Origin: an uncultured Rivibacter sp.
GTDB taxonomy: Bacteria > Pseudomonadota > Gammaproteobacteria > Burkholderiales > Burkholderiaceae
NCBI GenBank assembly: GCA_946481025.1
Contig: CAMLNA010000158.1
Span: 1-9,238, forward strand
Direction: 5' to 3'
DNA length: 9,238 nucleotides
Within the stretch, counting starts at the first letter, position 1, and each line of letters starts with the position of its first letter. Below are positions 1-6,571 of this stretch, piece by piece. The notes below the pieces were generated by a model that was not told where the DNA came from, ran no database searches, and saw nothing but the letters and a program-made list of their open reading frames with translations. The position numbers and the translations under genes are program-made.

Positions 1-897
1 CTGCAGGCTGCTGGCGGCCTGCTCGGTGCGGCCCGACAGGTCCTGGTTGCCCGCGGCGATCTCGGTGCTGGCGGTCGTGATGCTTTCGGTGGTCTGGCGG
101 ATGCCCGACACCATCTGGCGCAGGCTGCTCTGCATGTCGGCGAGCGTCTGCAGCAACTGGCCGACCTCGTCGCGCCGGTCGTTGGCGATGGATTGCGACA
201 GGTCACCCTGCGCCACGCTGCGCGTGGCCTCGATGGCGCGGGCCAGCGGCTGGGTGATCGAGCGGGTGATCAGCCAGGCCAGCACGCCGCCCACCAGCAG
301 CGCGGCCAATGCCAGGCCCAGCAGCAGGAACCGGCCCTGGCCGGCCTTGGCTTCGAGGCGCGGGCTGTCCGCTGCCAGTTCGTTGCCCAGGTAGTCGGCC
401 AGCGCCGAAATGGCGGCGAGGTAGGCGTCGGACGCAGGGGCCAGGTCGCTGTCGAGCCGGGCCGTCGCGCCGGCGGCGTCGCCGGCCTTGAAAGCGTCGA
501 AGATGCTGTTGCGGATGCCGATGTAGGCCTTGCGGCGCTCGGCAATCGTCTCCATCAGCTTCTTCTCGGACTCGCTCGTCACCATGGACTCGAGCTTCTT
601 CTGCAGTTCGGTGATCTGCGCCGAGGTGTCCTTCATCTGCGGCTGCAGATAGGCGGTGAGTTCGGCCTGGTTGCCCGACTTGCCGATCGCCATGGTGCGC
701 ATCAGGTTCAGGCGGGTCTCGCCCTTCCACTGCAGCGCCAGCGTCTGCCGGTCGGAGTCGGCGTTGAGCTTGGTGTTGAGGAAGACGATCTCGTTGAGCC
801 GGACCGCACCGACGGCGGCCATGCCGATCATCAACAGCAGCACGGCCGCGAAGCCGAAGCCGAGGCGGACCCCGAGCTTCATGTTCTTGAGTTCCAT
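1..897 (-). CDS. Methyl-accepting chemotaxis protein, N-terminal part (cut by left window edge)
   Basis: This is a transmembrane chemoreceptor that senses periplasmic ligands and controls CheA through CheW. The visible 299 codons contain a short cytoplasmic N-terminus and a first membrane helix (about residues 12-32). A mostly helical periplasmic domain follows (about 33-187), consistent with the four-helix-bundle MCP sensor class. A second membrane helix (about 190-210) leads into a HAMP domain starting at ITRSITQPLARAI and including the EVGQL segment near residues 244-248. The sequence then enters the Tar/Tsr-type cytoplasmic coiled coil (TASTEIAAGNQDLSGRTEQA). The signalling tip and methylation helices lie beyond the edge. 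The start is fixed by AAGGAG (907-912) 8 nt upstream. It is the last visible gene of the che operon, 41 nt after cheW. The ligand cannot be predicted from this sequence. The frame is open to the edge, so nothing suggests a broken gene. Confidence 0.95.
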   Translation of the reverse strand, partial: MELKNMKLGVRLGFGFAAVLLLMIGMAAVGAVRLNEIVFLNTKLNADSDRQTLALQWKGETRLNLMRTMAIGKSGNQAELTAYLQPQMKDTSAQITELQKKLESMVTSESEKKLMETIAERRKAYIGIRNSIFDAFKAGDAAGATARLDSDLAPASDAYLAAISALADYLGNELAADSPRLEAKAGQGRFLLLGLALAALLVGGVLAWLITRSITQPLARAIEATRSVAQGDLSQSIANDRRDEVGQLLQTLADMQSSLRQMVSGIRQTTESITTASTEIAAGNQDLSGRTEQAASSLQ

Positions 898-938
898 GGG
901 GTACCGCTCCTTGGATCAGGGATGGGACGCGGCGGCGC

Positions 939-1424
939 TCAGCCGACCAGGCCCATGTCTTCGCTCAGCAGCATGCCCTCGATGTCGAGCAGGATCACCA
1001 TGCGCTCGCCCATCTGTGCGAGGCCCTGGATGTAGCCGGAGTCCACGGCGGACTTCATCTCCGGCGCGGGCTTCACCGCCTCGGCCGGGATCTCCAGCAC
1101 GTCGCTCACCGAGTCGACCACCGCACCGATGGTGCGGTTGCCGATGTGCAGGATGATCGACACGGTGAAGCCGTTGTATTCGGCGCTTTCGCAATGGAAG
1201 CGCAGCCGCAGGTCCACGATCGGCACGATGGTGCCGCGCAGGTTGACCACGCCCTTGAGGAAGCCCGGCGCGTTGGCGATGCGGGTGGGCTGCTCGTAGC
1301 CGCGGATCTCCTGCACCTTCAGGATGTCGATGCCGTATTCCTCGGCGCCGAGGCGGAAGGTGAGGTACTCGCGGGCGAGCGTCCGGACCTTCTCTGCGGT
1401 GTCGAGTTTTTCCATCATGCCCAT
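939..1424 (-). CDS. cheW: Chemotaxis coupling protein CheW
   Basis: This is the cytoplasmic adaptor that links chemoreceptors to the P5 domain of CheA in the receptor array. The 161-residue protein is one CheW/SH3-like domain of normal length. Recognisable family segments are EYLTFRLGAEEYGIDILKVQEIRG (given here as residues 19-42), the NLRGTIVPIVDLR block with its conserved Arg near residue 64, and IGAVVDSVSDVLEIP. The start is chosen because AAGGAGA (1431-1437) lies 6 nt upstream. A second Met two codons in is possible but less well spaced. The gene begins 24 nt after the cheA stop and ends 41 nt before the receptor gene, so co-transcription is very likely. No key residue appears to be missing. 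Confidence 0.97.
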   Translation of the reverse strand: MGMMEKLDTAEKVRTLAREYLTFRLGAEEYGIDILKVQEIRGYEQPTRIANAPGFLKGVVNLRGTIVPIVDLRLRFHCESAEYNGFTVSIILHIGNRTIGAVVDSVSDVLEIPAEAVKPAPEMKSAVDSGYIQGLAQMGERMVILLDIEGMLLSEDMGLVG

Positions 1425-1448
1425 GGCATCTCTCCTTCTTCAGTCGGT

Positions 1449-3599
1449 TCAGTGACGGGAGCGGCGCACGAGGCTGCCCACGTCGAGGATCAGGGCCACG
1501 CGGCCGTCGCCCATGATGGTGGCGCCCGACACGTCGTTGACCTTGCGGTAGTTGGCTTCGAGGTTCTTCACCACCACCTGCTGCTGGCCGAGCAGCTCGT
1601 CCACCAGCATCGCGATGCGGCCGCCCTCGGCTTCCACCACCACCATGATCGAGCTCACGTGCTCGAAGTCGAAGCGCGGCACGTCGAACACGCGTTCGAG
1701 CTCGACCACCGGCATGTATTCCTGGCGGACCTCGACCACGCGACCCGAGCCGCCGATGGTCTTGATCATGTTCGGCTGCACCTGGAAGCTCTCGACCACC
1801 GACGACAGCGGCAGGATGTAGACCTCTTCGCCGACGCCCACGCTCATGCCGTCCATGATGGCCAGCGTGAGCGGCAGCCGAACGGCCACGCGCATGCCGT
1901 AGCCTTCGGCCGAGTCGATCTCGACCGTGCCGCCCAGCGCGGTGATGTTCTTCTTCACCACGTCCATGCCCACGCCGCGGCCGGACACGTCGGTCACCTG
2001 CTCGGCGGTGGAGAAGCCGGGTTCGAAGATGAGGCCCCAGACTTCCTGGTCGGTGAACGAGTCCGGCGCATGCAGGCCGCGCTCGCGCGCCTTCTTGAGG
2101 AGCTTCTCGCGCGACAGGCCGCGGCCGTCGTCGCGCACCTCGATGACGATGCTGCCGCCCTGGTGCGAGGCCGACAGCGTGATGGTGCCGGTCTCGCTCT
2201 TGCCCTTGGCCAGGCGGTCGGCCGGCAGCTCGATGCCGTGGTCGCAGGAGTTGCGAACCAGGTGGGTCAGCGGGTCGGTGATCTTCTCGACCAGGCCCTT
2301 GTCCAGCTCGGTGGCTTCGCCCTGCGTCACCAGCTCGACCTTCTTGCCCAGCTTGGAGGCCAGGTCGCGCAGCATGCGCGGGAAGCGGTTGAACACGGTG
2401 GACATCGGGATCATGCGGATCGACATCACCGCTTCCTGGAGGTCGCGGGTGTTGCGTTCCAGGTCACCCAGGCCTGCCATCAGCTGCTGGTGTGCCTGCG
2501 GATCCAGGTCGCGGCTGTTCTGGGCCAGCATGGCCTGGTTGATCACGAGCTCGCCCACCAGGTTGATGAGCTGGTCCACCTTCTCGACCGACACGCGCAG
2601 CGTGGCCGATTCGAGCGAGGCGGCCGGTGCCTTGGCTTCGGCCTTGGTGGCCGGCTTGGCGGCGGCAGGGGCTGCAGCGGCCTTCTGCTCGGCGGGCGCG
2701 GCGTCCTTGCGTTCGGTGGCGGCGTCGCCGGCCGGTGCTCCGGGCGCGTCCTCGAAGAAGCCGTAGCCCGGGTCGGGTTCGTGGTCCTGCGGGGCGCCGG
2801 GGTTGTCCTTGAAGAAGCCGTAGCCGGGTGCGACGTTCTCGCCGCCCCAGGGCAGGAACCTCACATGCTCGCGGCCGACGTGGAAGCCGAACAGGTCGAG
2901 CAGCTCGGCCTCGGTGCTGGCGGTGATGACCTTGAAGCGGCGCAGGCCGTCCTGCATCATGCCGCCGTCCACCGCCTCGATCGTGCCGAGGTCGACGATC
3001 TCCTTGAACAGCTCGACCACGCTGTCGGCCGGCGCCGGGCTTTCCAGCGGGCCGATGGTGAGTTCGAGCACGTACTTGCCGGCAATTCGCGCCGCGTGCG
3101 CGTCGGCGGCGGCCTCGAGCTCCTGCTCGCGGCTGTTGTGCACGATGGTCGGCGTGGCCACCACGGCCACCGGCGTCTCGCCGGCCACCAGCGAGCGGAT
3201 GTTCGCCAGCAGGTCGGTCGTGTCGATGATCTCGCTGCCCGAGCCCTGGTGGCGCGCCAGCTGGGCCTTCAGCGCATCGCCGGAAGCCAGCAGCACGTCC
3301 ACCATCTGCGAGGTGGGCTCGAGTTCATGGCGGCGCAGCTTGTCCAGCAGCGTCTCCATCTGGTGCGTCAGCTCGGCCACGTCGGAAAAGCCGAAGGTGG
3401 CGGCGCCGCCCTTGATGGAATGCGCGCAGCGGAAGATCGCGTTGAGCTCCTCGTCGTCGGCCGCCTCGATGTCGAGCTCGAGCAGCAGCTGCTCCATGCG
3501 CTCGAGGTTTTCGCCGGCCTCTTCGAAGAAGACTTGATAGAACTGGCTCAGGTCGATGCCTGCGCCCAGGTTGGAACCTTCGGAAGTCATCTCGCCCAT
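1449..3599 (-). CDS. cheA: Chemotaxis sensor histidine kinase CheA
   Basis: CheA autophosphorylates under receptor control and passes phosphate to CheY. The 716-residue protein has the full P1-P5 order. The P1/Hpt domain (about 15-120) carries the phospho-accepting His60 in CAHSIKGG. A P2-like response-regulator docking domain spans about 175-250. A linker (about 257-330) follows, first with two PGYGFF repeats and then Ala/Pro/Lys-rich. P3 dimerisation helices occupy about 331-400. The HATPase (P4) has an N box LTHLVRNSCDHG (444-455), G1 DDGRG (490-494), an F box FEPGFS (525-530) and G2 GRGVGMDVV (540-548). P5, the CheW-like domain, runs from about 580 to the end. The start is set by AAGGAG (3606-3611) 6 nt upstream; the Met three codons later would be too far from it. 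The gene lies 39 nt after cheY. All catalytic motifs are intact, so it should be active. Confidence 0.98.
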   Translation of the reverse strand: MGEMTSEGSNLGAGIDLSQFYQVFFEEAGENLERMEQLLLELDIEAADDEELNAIFRCAHSIKGGAATFGFSDVAELTHQMETLLDKLRRHELEPTSQMVDVLLASGDALKAQLARHQGSGSEIIDTTDLLANIRSLVAGETPVAVVATPTIVHNSREQELEAAADAHAARIAGKYVLELTIGPLESPAPADSVVELFKEIVDLGTIEAVDGGMMQDGLRRFKVITASTEAELLDLFGFHVGREHVRFLPWGGENVAPGYGFFKDNPGAPQDHEPDPGYGFFEDAPGAPAGDAATERKDAAPAEQKAAAAPAAAKPATKAEAKAPAASLESATLRVSVEKVDQLINLVGELVINQAMLAQNSRDLDPQAHQQLMAGLGDLERNTRDLQEAVMSIRMIPMSTVFNRFPRMLRDLASKLGKKVELVTQGEATELDKGLVEKITDPLTHLVRNSCDHGIELPADRLAKGKSETGTITLSASHQGGSIVIEVRDDGRGLSREKLLKKARERGLHAPDSFTDQEVWGLIFEPGFSTAEQVTDVSGRGVGMDVVKKNITALGGTVEIDSAEGYGMRVAVRLPLTLAIMDGMSVGVGEEVYILPLSSVVESFQVQPNMIKTIGGSGRVVEVRQEYMPVVELERVFDVPRFDFEHVSSIMVVVEAEGGRIAMLVDELLGQQQVVVKNLEANYRKVNDVSGATIMGDGRVALILDVGSLVRRSRH
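2733..2828 (-). repeat. Tandem PGYGFF repeat in the CheA P2-P3 linker
   Basis: Two copies of a 13-residue motif, PGYGFF(K/E)D(N/A)PGAP, lie at CheA residues 258-270 and 277-289, a 19-residue (57-nt) period. They sit directly after the P2-like domain and before the low-complexity Ala/Pro/Lys linker. The aromatic core is conserved while the intervening residues differ, which suggests selection on the motif and not a very recent duplication. Its role is unknown. A short docking peptide is one possibility. Confidence 0.85.
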
Positions 3600-3638
3600 G
3601 GCGCGCTCCTTGTCGTTGTGGTCGTCCGGGGCGAACGG

Positions 3639-4001
3639 TTACTTGATGACTTTCTTGATGACCTCGATCAGCTTCACCGGGTCGAACGGCTTCACCAGCC
3701 AGCCGGTGGCACCGGCGGAGCGGCCGGCCTGCTTCATCTGGTCGCTGGACTCGGTGGTCAGGATGAGGATGGGCGTGGCCTTGAACTGCGGGTTGTCGCG
3801 CAGCTTCTTGGTCAGGCTGATGCCGTCCATGCGGGGCATGTTCTGGTCGGTGAGCACCAGGTCGAACTGGCGACCCCCCGCCTTTTCCCAGGCATCCTGG
3901 CCGTCCACCGCCTCCACCACGTTGTAGCCCGCGCTCTTGAGCGTGAAGCTGACCATCTGGCGCATGGAAGCCGAGTCGTCCACGGCGAGGATTGAATGCA
4001 T
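3639..4001 (-). CDS. cheY: Single-domain response regulator CheY
   Basis: This is a 120-residue receiver domain with no output domain, phosphorylated by CheA and expected to act on the flagellar switch. The acidic pocket is D8/D9, the phospho-acceptor is D52 in LVLTDQNMPRMDG, the switch Thr is T83 and the conserved Lys is K104 in WLVKPF. The position before the LVKPF strand, equivalent to the Tyr/Phe switch of enterobacterial CheY, is a Trp (W101). GGAG (4008-4011) lies 6 nt upstream of the start. The gene is between the cheZ-like gene (64-nt gap) and cheA (39-nt gap). Because many Burkholderiales carry more than one cheY, this copy could be an auxiliary or phosphate-sink CheY and not the motor-binding one. 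Family assignment is secure; motor binding is inferred. Confidence 0.93.
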   Translation of the reverse strand: MHSILAVDDSASMRQMVSFTLKSAGYNVVEAVDGQDAWEKAGGRQFDLVLTDQNMPRMDGISLTKKLRDNPQFKATPILILTTESSDQMKQAGRSAGATGWLVKPFDPVKLIEVIKKVIK

Positions 4002-4065
4002 GTTGCTCTCCGAGAAGAATCCGTAAGGGAAATCGAATGCGATATCGGTTGATGGGGCGGTTTCT

Positions 4066-4527
4066 TTAGAACAGCTCTATCGAGCCCGCATCCATCTCGT
4101 CCTGGGTCACCGGGTTGGGCCGCAGCGGGGCTTCTTCGACCACAGCGGCGCCGTCCTCGTCGTCTTCGCCCATCGCCTCGCGCGCCAGCTGGTCGGCGCA
4201 GTTGCGCAGCCGCCGGTGGGTGTGGTTGATGAGCTGGGACGCCATGTCCTGGAACTGCAGCGCGGTCACCGCGCCGCCCAGCTGCTGCATGGCCGCCGCC
4301 ACGGCGGCGCCGTCCACCGTGCCGCCGTGGACATCCATGGCGCGCGTCAATTCGGCCGAGGCGCCGTAGAAGCGCTGCATCAGCGCGTCGCAGGTGTCCG
4401 ACAACAGGCGCTGCAGGCGATCGAGGTCGTTGCTGGCCACCATCAGGTGGTCCTGCAGGTCGGCGGCCATCAGCAGCGGAATCGTTCCGCCGGGGGGATC
4501 GTCTGGCATCGCTTCGGGGGTCAGCAT
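4066..4527 (-). CDS. Short CheZ-like CheY-phosphatase, first gene of che operon
   Basis: This is probably a cytoplasmic phosphatase that dephosphorylates CheY-P. The 153-residue protein is helical and has no membrane segment. Residues 89-100 contain FQDMASQLI, which matches the CheZ active-site segment FQDLTGQVI of E. coli. The catalytic Asp/Gln pair (D143/Q147 there) is kept as D94 and Q98. An acidic linker (about 120-140) leads to a C-terminal tail, QDEMDAGSIELF, that resembles the CheY-binding tail of CheZ (QDQVDDLLDSLGF). E. coli CheZ has 214 residues, so this form is short, mainly in the helical hairpin. The start at 4527 is chosen because GGAG lies 9 nt upstream; an in-frame ATG at 4644 would add an Arg/Pro-rich stretch and would lie across the possible promoter. 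It directly precedes cheY. I am confident of the motif but less so that it is the only CheZ. Confidence 0.72.
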   Translation of the reverse strand: MLTPEAMPDDPPGGTIPLLMAADLQDHLMVASNDLDRLQRLLSDTCDALMQRFYGASAELTRAMDVHGGTVDGAAVAAAMQQLGGAVTALQFQDMASQLINHTHRRLRNCADQLAREAMGEDDEDGAAVVEEAPLRPNPVTQDEMDAGSIELF

Positions 4528-4536
4528 CGTCGGTCG

Positions 4537-4540
4537 CTCC
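4537..4540 (-). promoter_or_regulatory. Ribosome binding site deciding the start of the cheZ-like gene
   Basis: GGAG (read on the minus strand) ends 9 nt before the ATG at 4527. It is the reason for preferring this start over the upstream in-frame ATG at 4644. The spacing is at the long end of the usual range. Confidence 0.5.
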
Positions 4541-4580
4541 AGCAATGGCAGCAAAAAGGGTCTGGGCGCTTGAGAATCGC

Positions 4581-4610
4581 GCCTTCGGGAAGGCCGGCCA
4601 CGGCAGGCCG
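4581..4610 (-). other. Two adjacent small hairpins in the predicted che operon leader
   Basis: Positions 4581-4594 form GCCTT-CGGG-AAGGC (plus-strand reading, 5-bp stem, tetraloop). Positions 4595-4610 form CGGCC-ACGGCA-GGCCG (5-bp stem). Both would lie in the 5' untranslated leader of the che transcript. Neither is followed by a T-run, so they are not intrinsic terminators. They may simply reflect high GC. Confidence 0.3.
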
Positions 4611-4634
4611 TCCCGGGGCATCGGTTGCTAGAAT

Positions 4635-4662
4635 TTTTCGGCACGGAACCCGCCCGTATTGA
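4635..4662 (-). promoter_or_regulatory. Possible FliA (sigma-28) promoter of the che operon
   Basis: On the minus strand, GCCGAAAA (4635-4642) matches 7 of 8 bases of the sigma-28 -10 consensus GCCGATAA. TCAA (4659-4662), 3 of 4 to TAAA, lies 16 nt upstream; the usual spacing is about 15. Transcription would start near 4628 and give a leader of about 100 nt before the cheZ-like ATG. Flagellar-class control of che genes is known in proteobacteria; its use here is inferred from this weak match. Confidence 0.35.
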
Positions 4663-4705
4663 GGCGATGACGCAGGGAAAGCCGGTCCAATTTCACTTTT
4701 TGGGG

Positions 4706-4734
4706 TTGATTTGCGCAGCCAACGGCTTCATAAG
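4706..4734 (+). promoter_or_regulatory. Possible sigma-70 promoter for the REC-kinase operon
   Basis: TTGATT (4706-4711) and CATAAG (4729-4734) are separated by 17 bp. Each matches 4 of 6 consensus bases (TTGACA, TATAAT). Transcription would begin around 4741, almost at the ATG at 4743, giving a leaderless or near-leaderless message. Both elements are weak, so this is tentative. Confidence 0.3.
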
Positions 4735-4742
4735 ATCGGCCC

Positions 4743-5924
4743 ATGACGCCGCCCAAGCCCATTCCGACGCACCAGACGCGCCGTTTGCGTGTGCTGCACC
4801 TGGAGGATTCCGAGCTGGACCACCAGCTCATGCTGGCCCACCTCATACGGGGCGGCATCGACGCCGATGCCCGCCGGGTCGAGTCCGAGGCCGAATACCG
4901 CCAGGCGCTGAAGCAACCCTGGGACGTGATCCTGTCCGACTACAACCTGCCCGGTTTTTCCGGCCTGGTGGCGCTGGACATCCTCAAGGCGATGGGGTCG
5001 CTGGTGCCGTTCATCCTGGTGTCCGGCGAAATCGGTGAAGACGTCGCGGTGGCCGCCATGCGCAACGGCGCCTCCGACTACCTGCTGAAGAACAACCTGA
5101 CGCGGCTGGTGCCGGCCATGCTGCATGCCATCGAGGCGACCGAGGCCCTGCGGGCCAAGATGCAGGCCGACGACGAGCTCGGCCGCTCGCAGGAGCGCCT
5201 GCGCGAACTCACGCACCACCTGCAGACCAGCGTGGAGGCCGAGCGCGCCGCCATCGCCCGGGAGATCCACGACGACGTCGGCGGCTCCCTCACGGCGGTG
5301 AAGTTCGACCTGGCCTGGATCGCGCGGCATGCGCAGAACCCGGTGGTGGTGGAGCGGGCCCAGCAGGCGCTCGAAACCGTGACGCATGCCATCGAGGCGA
5401 GCCAGCGCATCATGCACAACCTGCGCCCGGCCATCCTCGAGCAAGGCCTGGTGGCCGCCCTGCAATGGATGACCCAGCGCTTCGAGAAGCGCAGCGGCAT
5501 CGCCACCACCTTTTCGAACCTGGGCGTCGGCGGCGATTCGCCGCAGTGGCCGGCCGGCGTGGCCCTGGTGGCCTACCGCACCGCCCAGGAGGCGCTCACC
5601 AACGTGAGCAAGCACGCGCAGGCGAGCAAGGTGCAGGTCGACCTCGCGGTGGCCGGCGGCGTGCTTTCACTCGAAGTGAGCGACAACGGCCGGGGCCTGT
5701 CGGCCGTGGACCTGGCCAAGGCCCGTTCGTTCGGCATCCGCGGCCTGCACGAGCGCGCCGCCACCGTGGGCGGCTGGGTGGACCTGAGCAGCGGACCGGG
5801 CGGCACGACGCTGATCCTGTCGGTGCCGCTGCCCGGCACGCCCAGCAAGCCCATCCCGCTGGACATCCACGACGACGTCACCGACGACGACTGGAACGAC
5901 CCCACCTCTTGGGGAACCCTATGA
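4743..5924 (+). CDS. Receiver-histidine kinase hybrid (REC-HisKA_3-HATPase), cytoplasmic
   Basis: This is a soluble kinase of the NarX/DegS type whose only input domain is an N-terminal receiver. The receiver (about 15-130) has E21/D22, phospho-acceptor D66 in LSDYNLPGFSG, S94 and K116. A coiled-coil-like linker (about 135-165) leads to the HisKA_3 helices with His176 in REIHDDVGGSLTAVK. The HATPase has an N box EALTNVSKHA (283-292, N287), G1 DNGRG (314-318) and a G2-like GIRGLHERAATVGG. There are no membrane helices. An acidic tail (374-393) repeats IHDDV. The start is firm: an in-frame TAA at 4731 leaves ATG 4743 as the first usable start, although no Shine-Dalgarno sequence is visible. It overlaps the next gene, a NarL-type regulator, by 4 nt, which marks that protein as its partner. 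The signal is unknown; phosphorylation of its receiver by another kinase is a reasonable inference. Confidence 0.93.
   Translation: MTPPKPIPTHQTRRLRVLHLEDSELDHQLMLAHLIRGGIDADARRVESEAEYRQALKQPWDVILSDYNLPGFSGLVALDILKAMGSLVPFILVSGEIGEDVAVAAMRNGASDYLLKNNLTRLVPAMLHAIEATEALRAKMQADDELGRSQERLRELTHHLQTSVEAERAAIAREIHDDVGGSLTAVKFDLAWIARHAQNPVVVERAQQALETVTHAIEASQRIMHNLRPAILEQGLVAALQWMTQRFEKRSGIATTFSNLGVGGDSPQWPAGVALVAYRTAQEALTNVSKHAQASKVQVDLAVAGGVLSLEVSDNGRGLSAVDLAKARSFGIRGLHERAATVGGWVDLSSGPGGTTLILSVPLPGTPSKPIPLDIHDDVTDDDWNDPTSWGTL
5861..5879 (+). repeat. Second copy of the H-box sequence (IHDDV) in the kinase tail
   Basis: Positions 5861-5879 match 5261-5279 at 18 of 19 bases, exactly 600 nt (200 codons) apart and in the same frame. 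The first copy encodes the phospho-accepting H box (I175-H176-D-D-V). The second encodes I375-H376-D-D-V in the acidic C-terminal tail. A chance match of common codons is possible, but 15 consecutive identical bases in frame is notable. Confidence 0.8.
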
Positions 5925-6553
5925 TCAAAGTGATCCTCTGCGACGACCATGCCCTCATCCGCCGCGGCATCCGCGACACCCTGTCCGATGCCGCCGACAT
6001 CGAGGTGGTGGGCGAGGCCGGCGACTACGGCGAGCTGCGCACGCTGATGCGCGCCGGCAAGGGCTGCGACGTGCTGGTGCTCGACATCAACCTGCCCGGG
6101 CGCAGCGGTCTCGACGTGCTGCATGTGCTCAAGGAGGAGAACTCCCCCGTGCGCGTGCTGGTGGTGTCGATGTACCCGGAAGACCAGTACGCGCTGCGCG
6201 CCATGCGCGCCGGCGCCTTCGGTTACGTCAACAAGGGCGGCGAGCCGGGCCAGATCGTCGCGGCGGTGCGCACGGTGGCGCAGGGCCGCAAGTACGTCAC
6301 GCCCGAGATGGCGCAGATGCTGGTGGAAAGCCTCACCCAGCCGGCGCCCGAGGTGGCGCACGAGAAGCTCTCCGACCGCGAGCTGCAGACGCTGGTGATG
6401 ATCGCCTCGGGCAAGCGCCTGTCCGACATCGCCGAGGAGCTGACCTTGAGCCCGAAGACGGTGAGCGTGTACCGGGCGCGGGTCCTGGAGAAGCTCGGGC
6501 TGTCCAACAACTCGGAACTGACCGTCTACGCCATTCGCAACGGGTTGGTCTAG
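5921..6553 (+). CDS. NarL/LuxR-type response regulator
   Basis: This 210-residue DNA-binding response regulator is the likely target of the upstream REC-kinase. The receiver (1-120) has D8/D9, phospho-acceptor D55 in LVLDINLPGRSGLDVL, S83 and K105 in YVNKGG. The C-terminal LuxR helix-turn-helix spans about 147-210, with LSDRELQTLVMIASGKRLSDIAEEL (given as positions 150-174) and the recognition region SPKTVSVYRARVLEKLGL. The ATG overlaps the kinase TGA (ATGA), a typical translational-coupling arrangement; only a weak GGGG precedes it. Length and all key residues fit the FixJ/NarL family. The target promoters are unknown; the downstream EI24 and CinA-like genes are candidates by position only. 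Confidence 0.95.
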   Translation: MIKVILCDDHALIRRGIRDTLSDAADIEVVGEAGDYGELRTLMRAGKGCDVLVLDINLPGRSGLDVLHVLKEENSPVRVLVVSMYPEDQYALRAMRAGAFGYVNKGGEPGQIVAAVRTVAQGRKYVTPEMAQMLVESLTQPAPEVAHEKLSDRELQTLVMIASGKRLSDIAEELTLSPKTVSVYRARVLEKLGLSNNSELTVYAIRNGLV

Positions 6554-6571
6554 CGCCGTTATCCTCCACGC

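Noticed and set aside
1146..3995. A 949-codon open frame on the plus strand opposite cheW, cheA and cheY
   Set aside because: It is codon-aligned with all three minus-strand genes, whose gaps of 24 and 39 nt keep the phase. Antisense stops would need TTA, CTA or TCA sense codons, which are rare at this GC. Its His/Asp/Val/Leu-rich, domain-free product is typical of an antisense shadow.
4528..4644. A longer N-terminus for the CheZ-like protein starting at 4644
   Set aside because: The extra 39 residues are Arg/Pro/Ser-rich and unlike CheZ, no Shine-Dalgarno fits, and the ATG overlaps the possible promoter -10.
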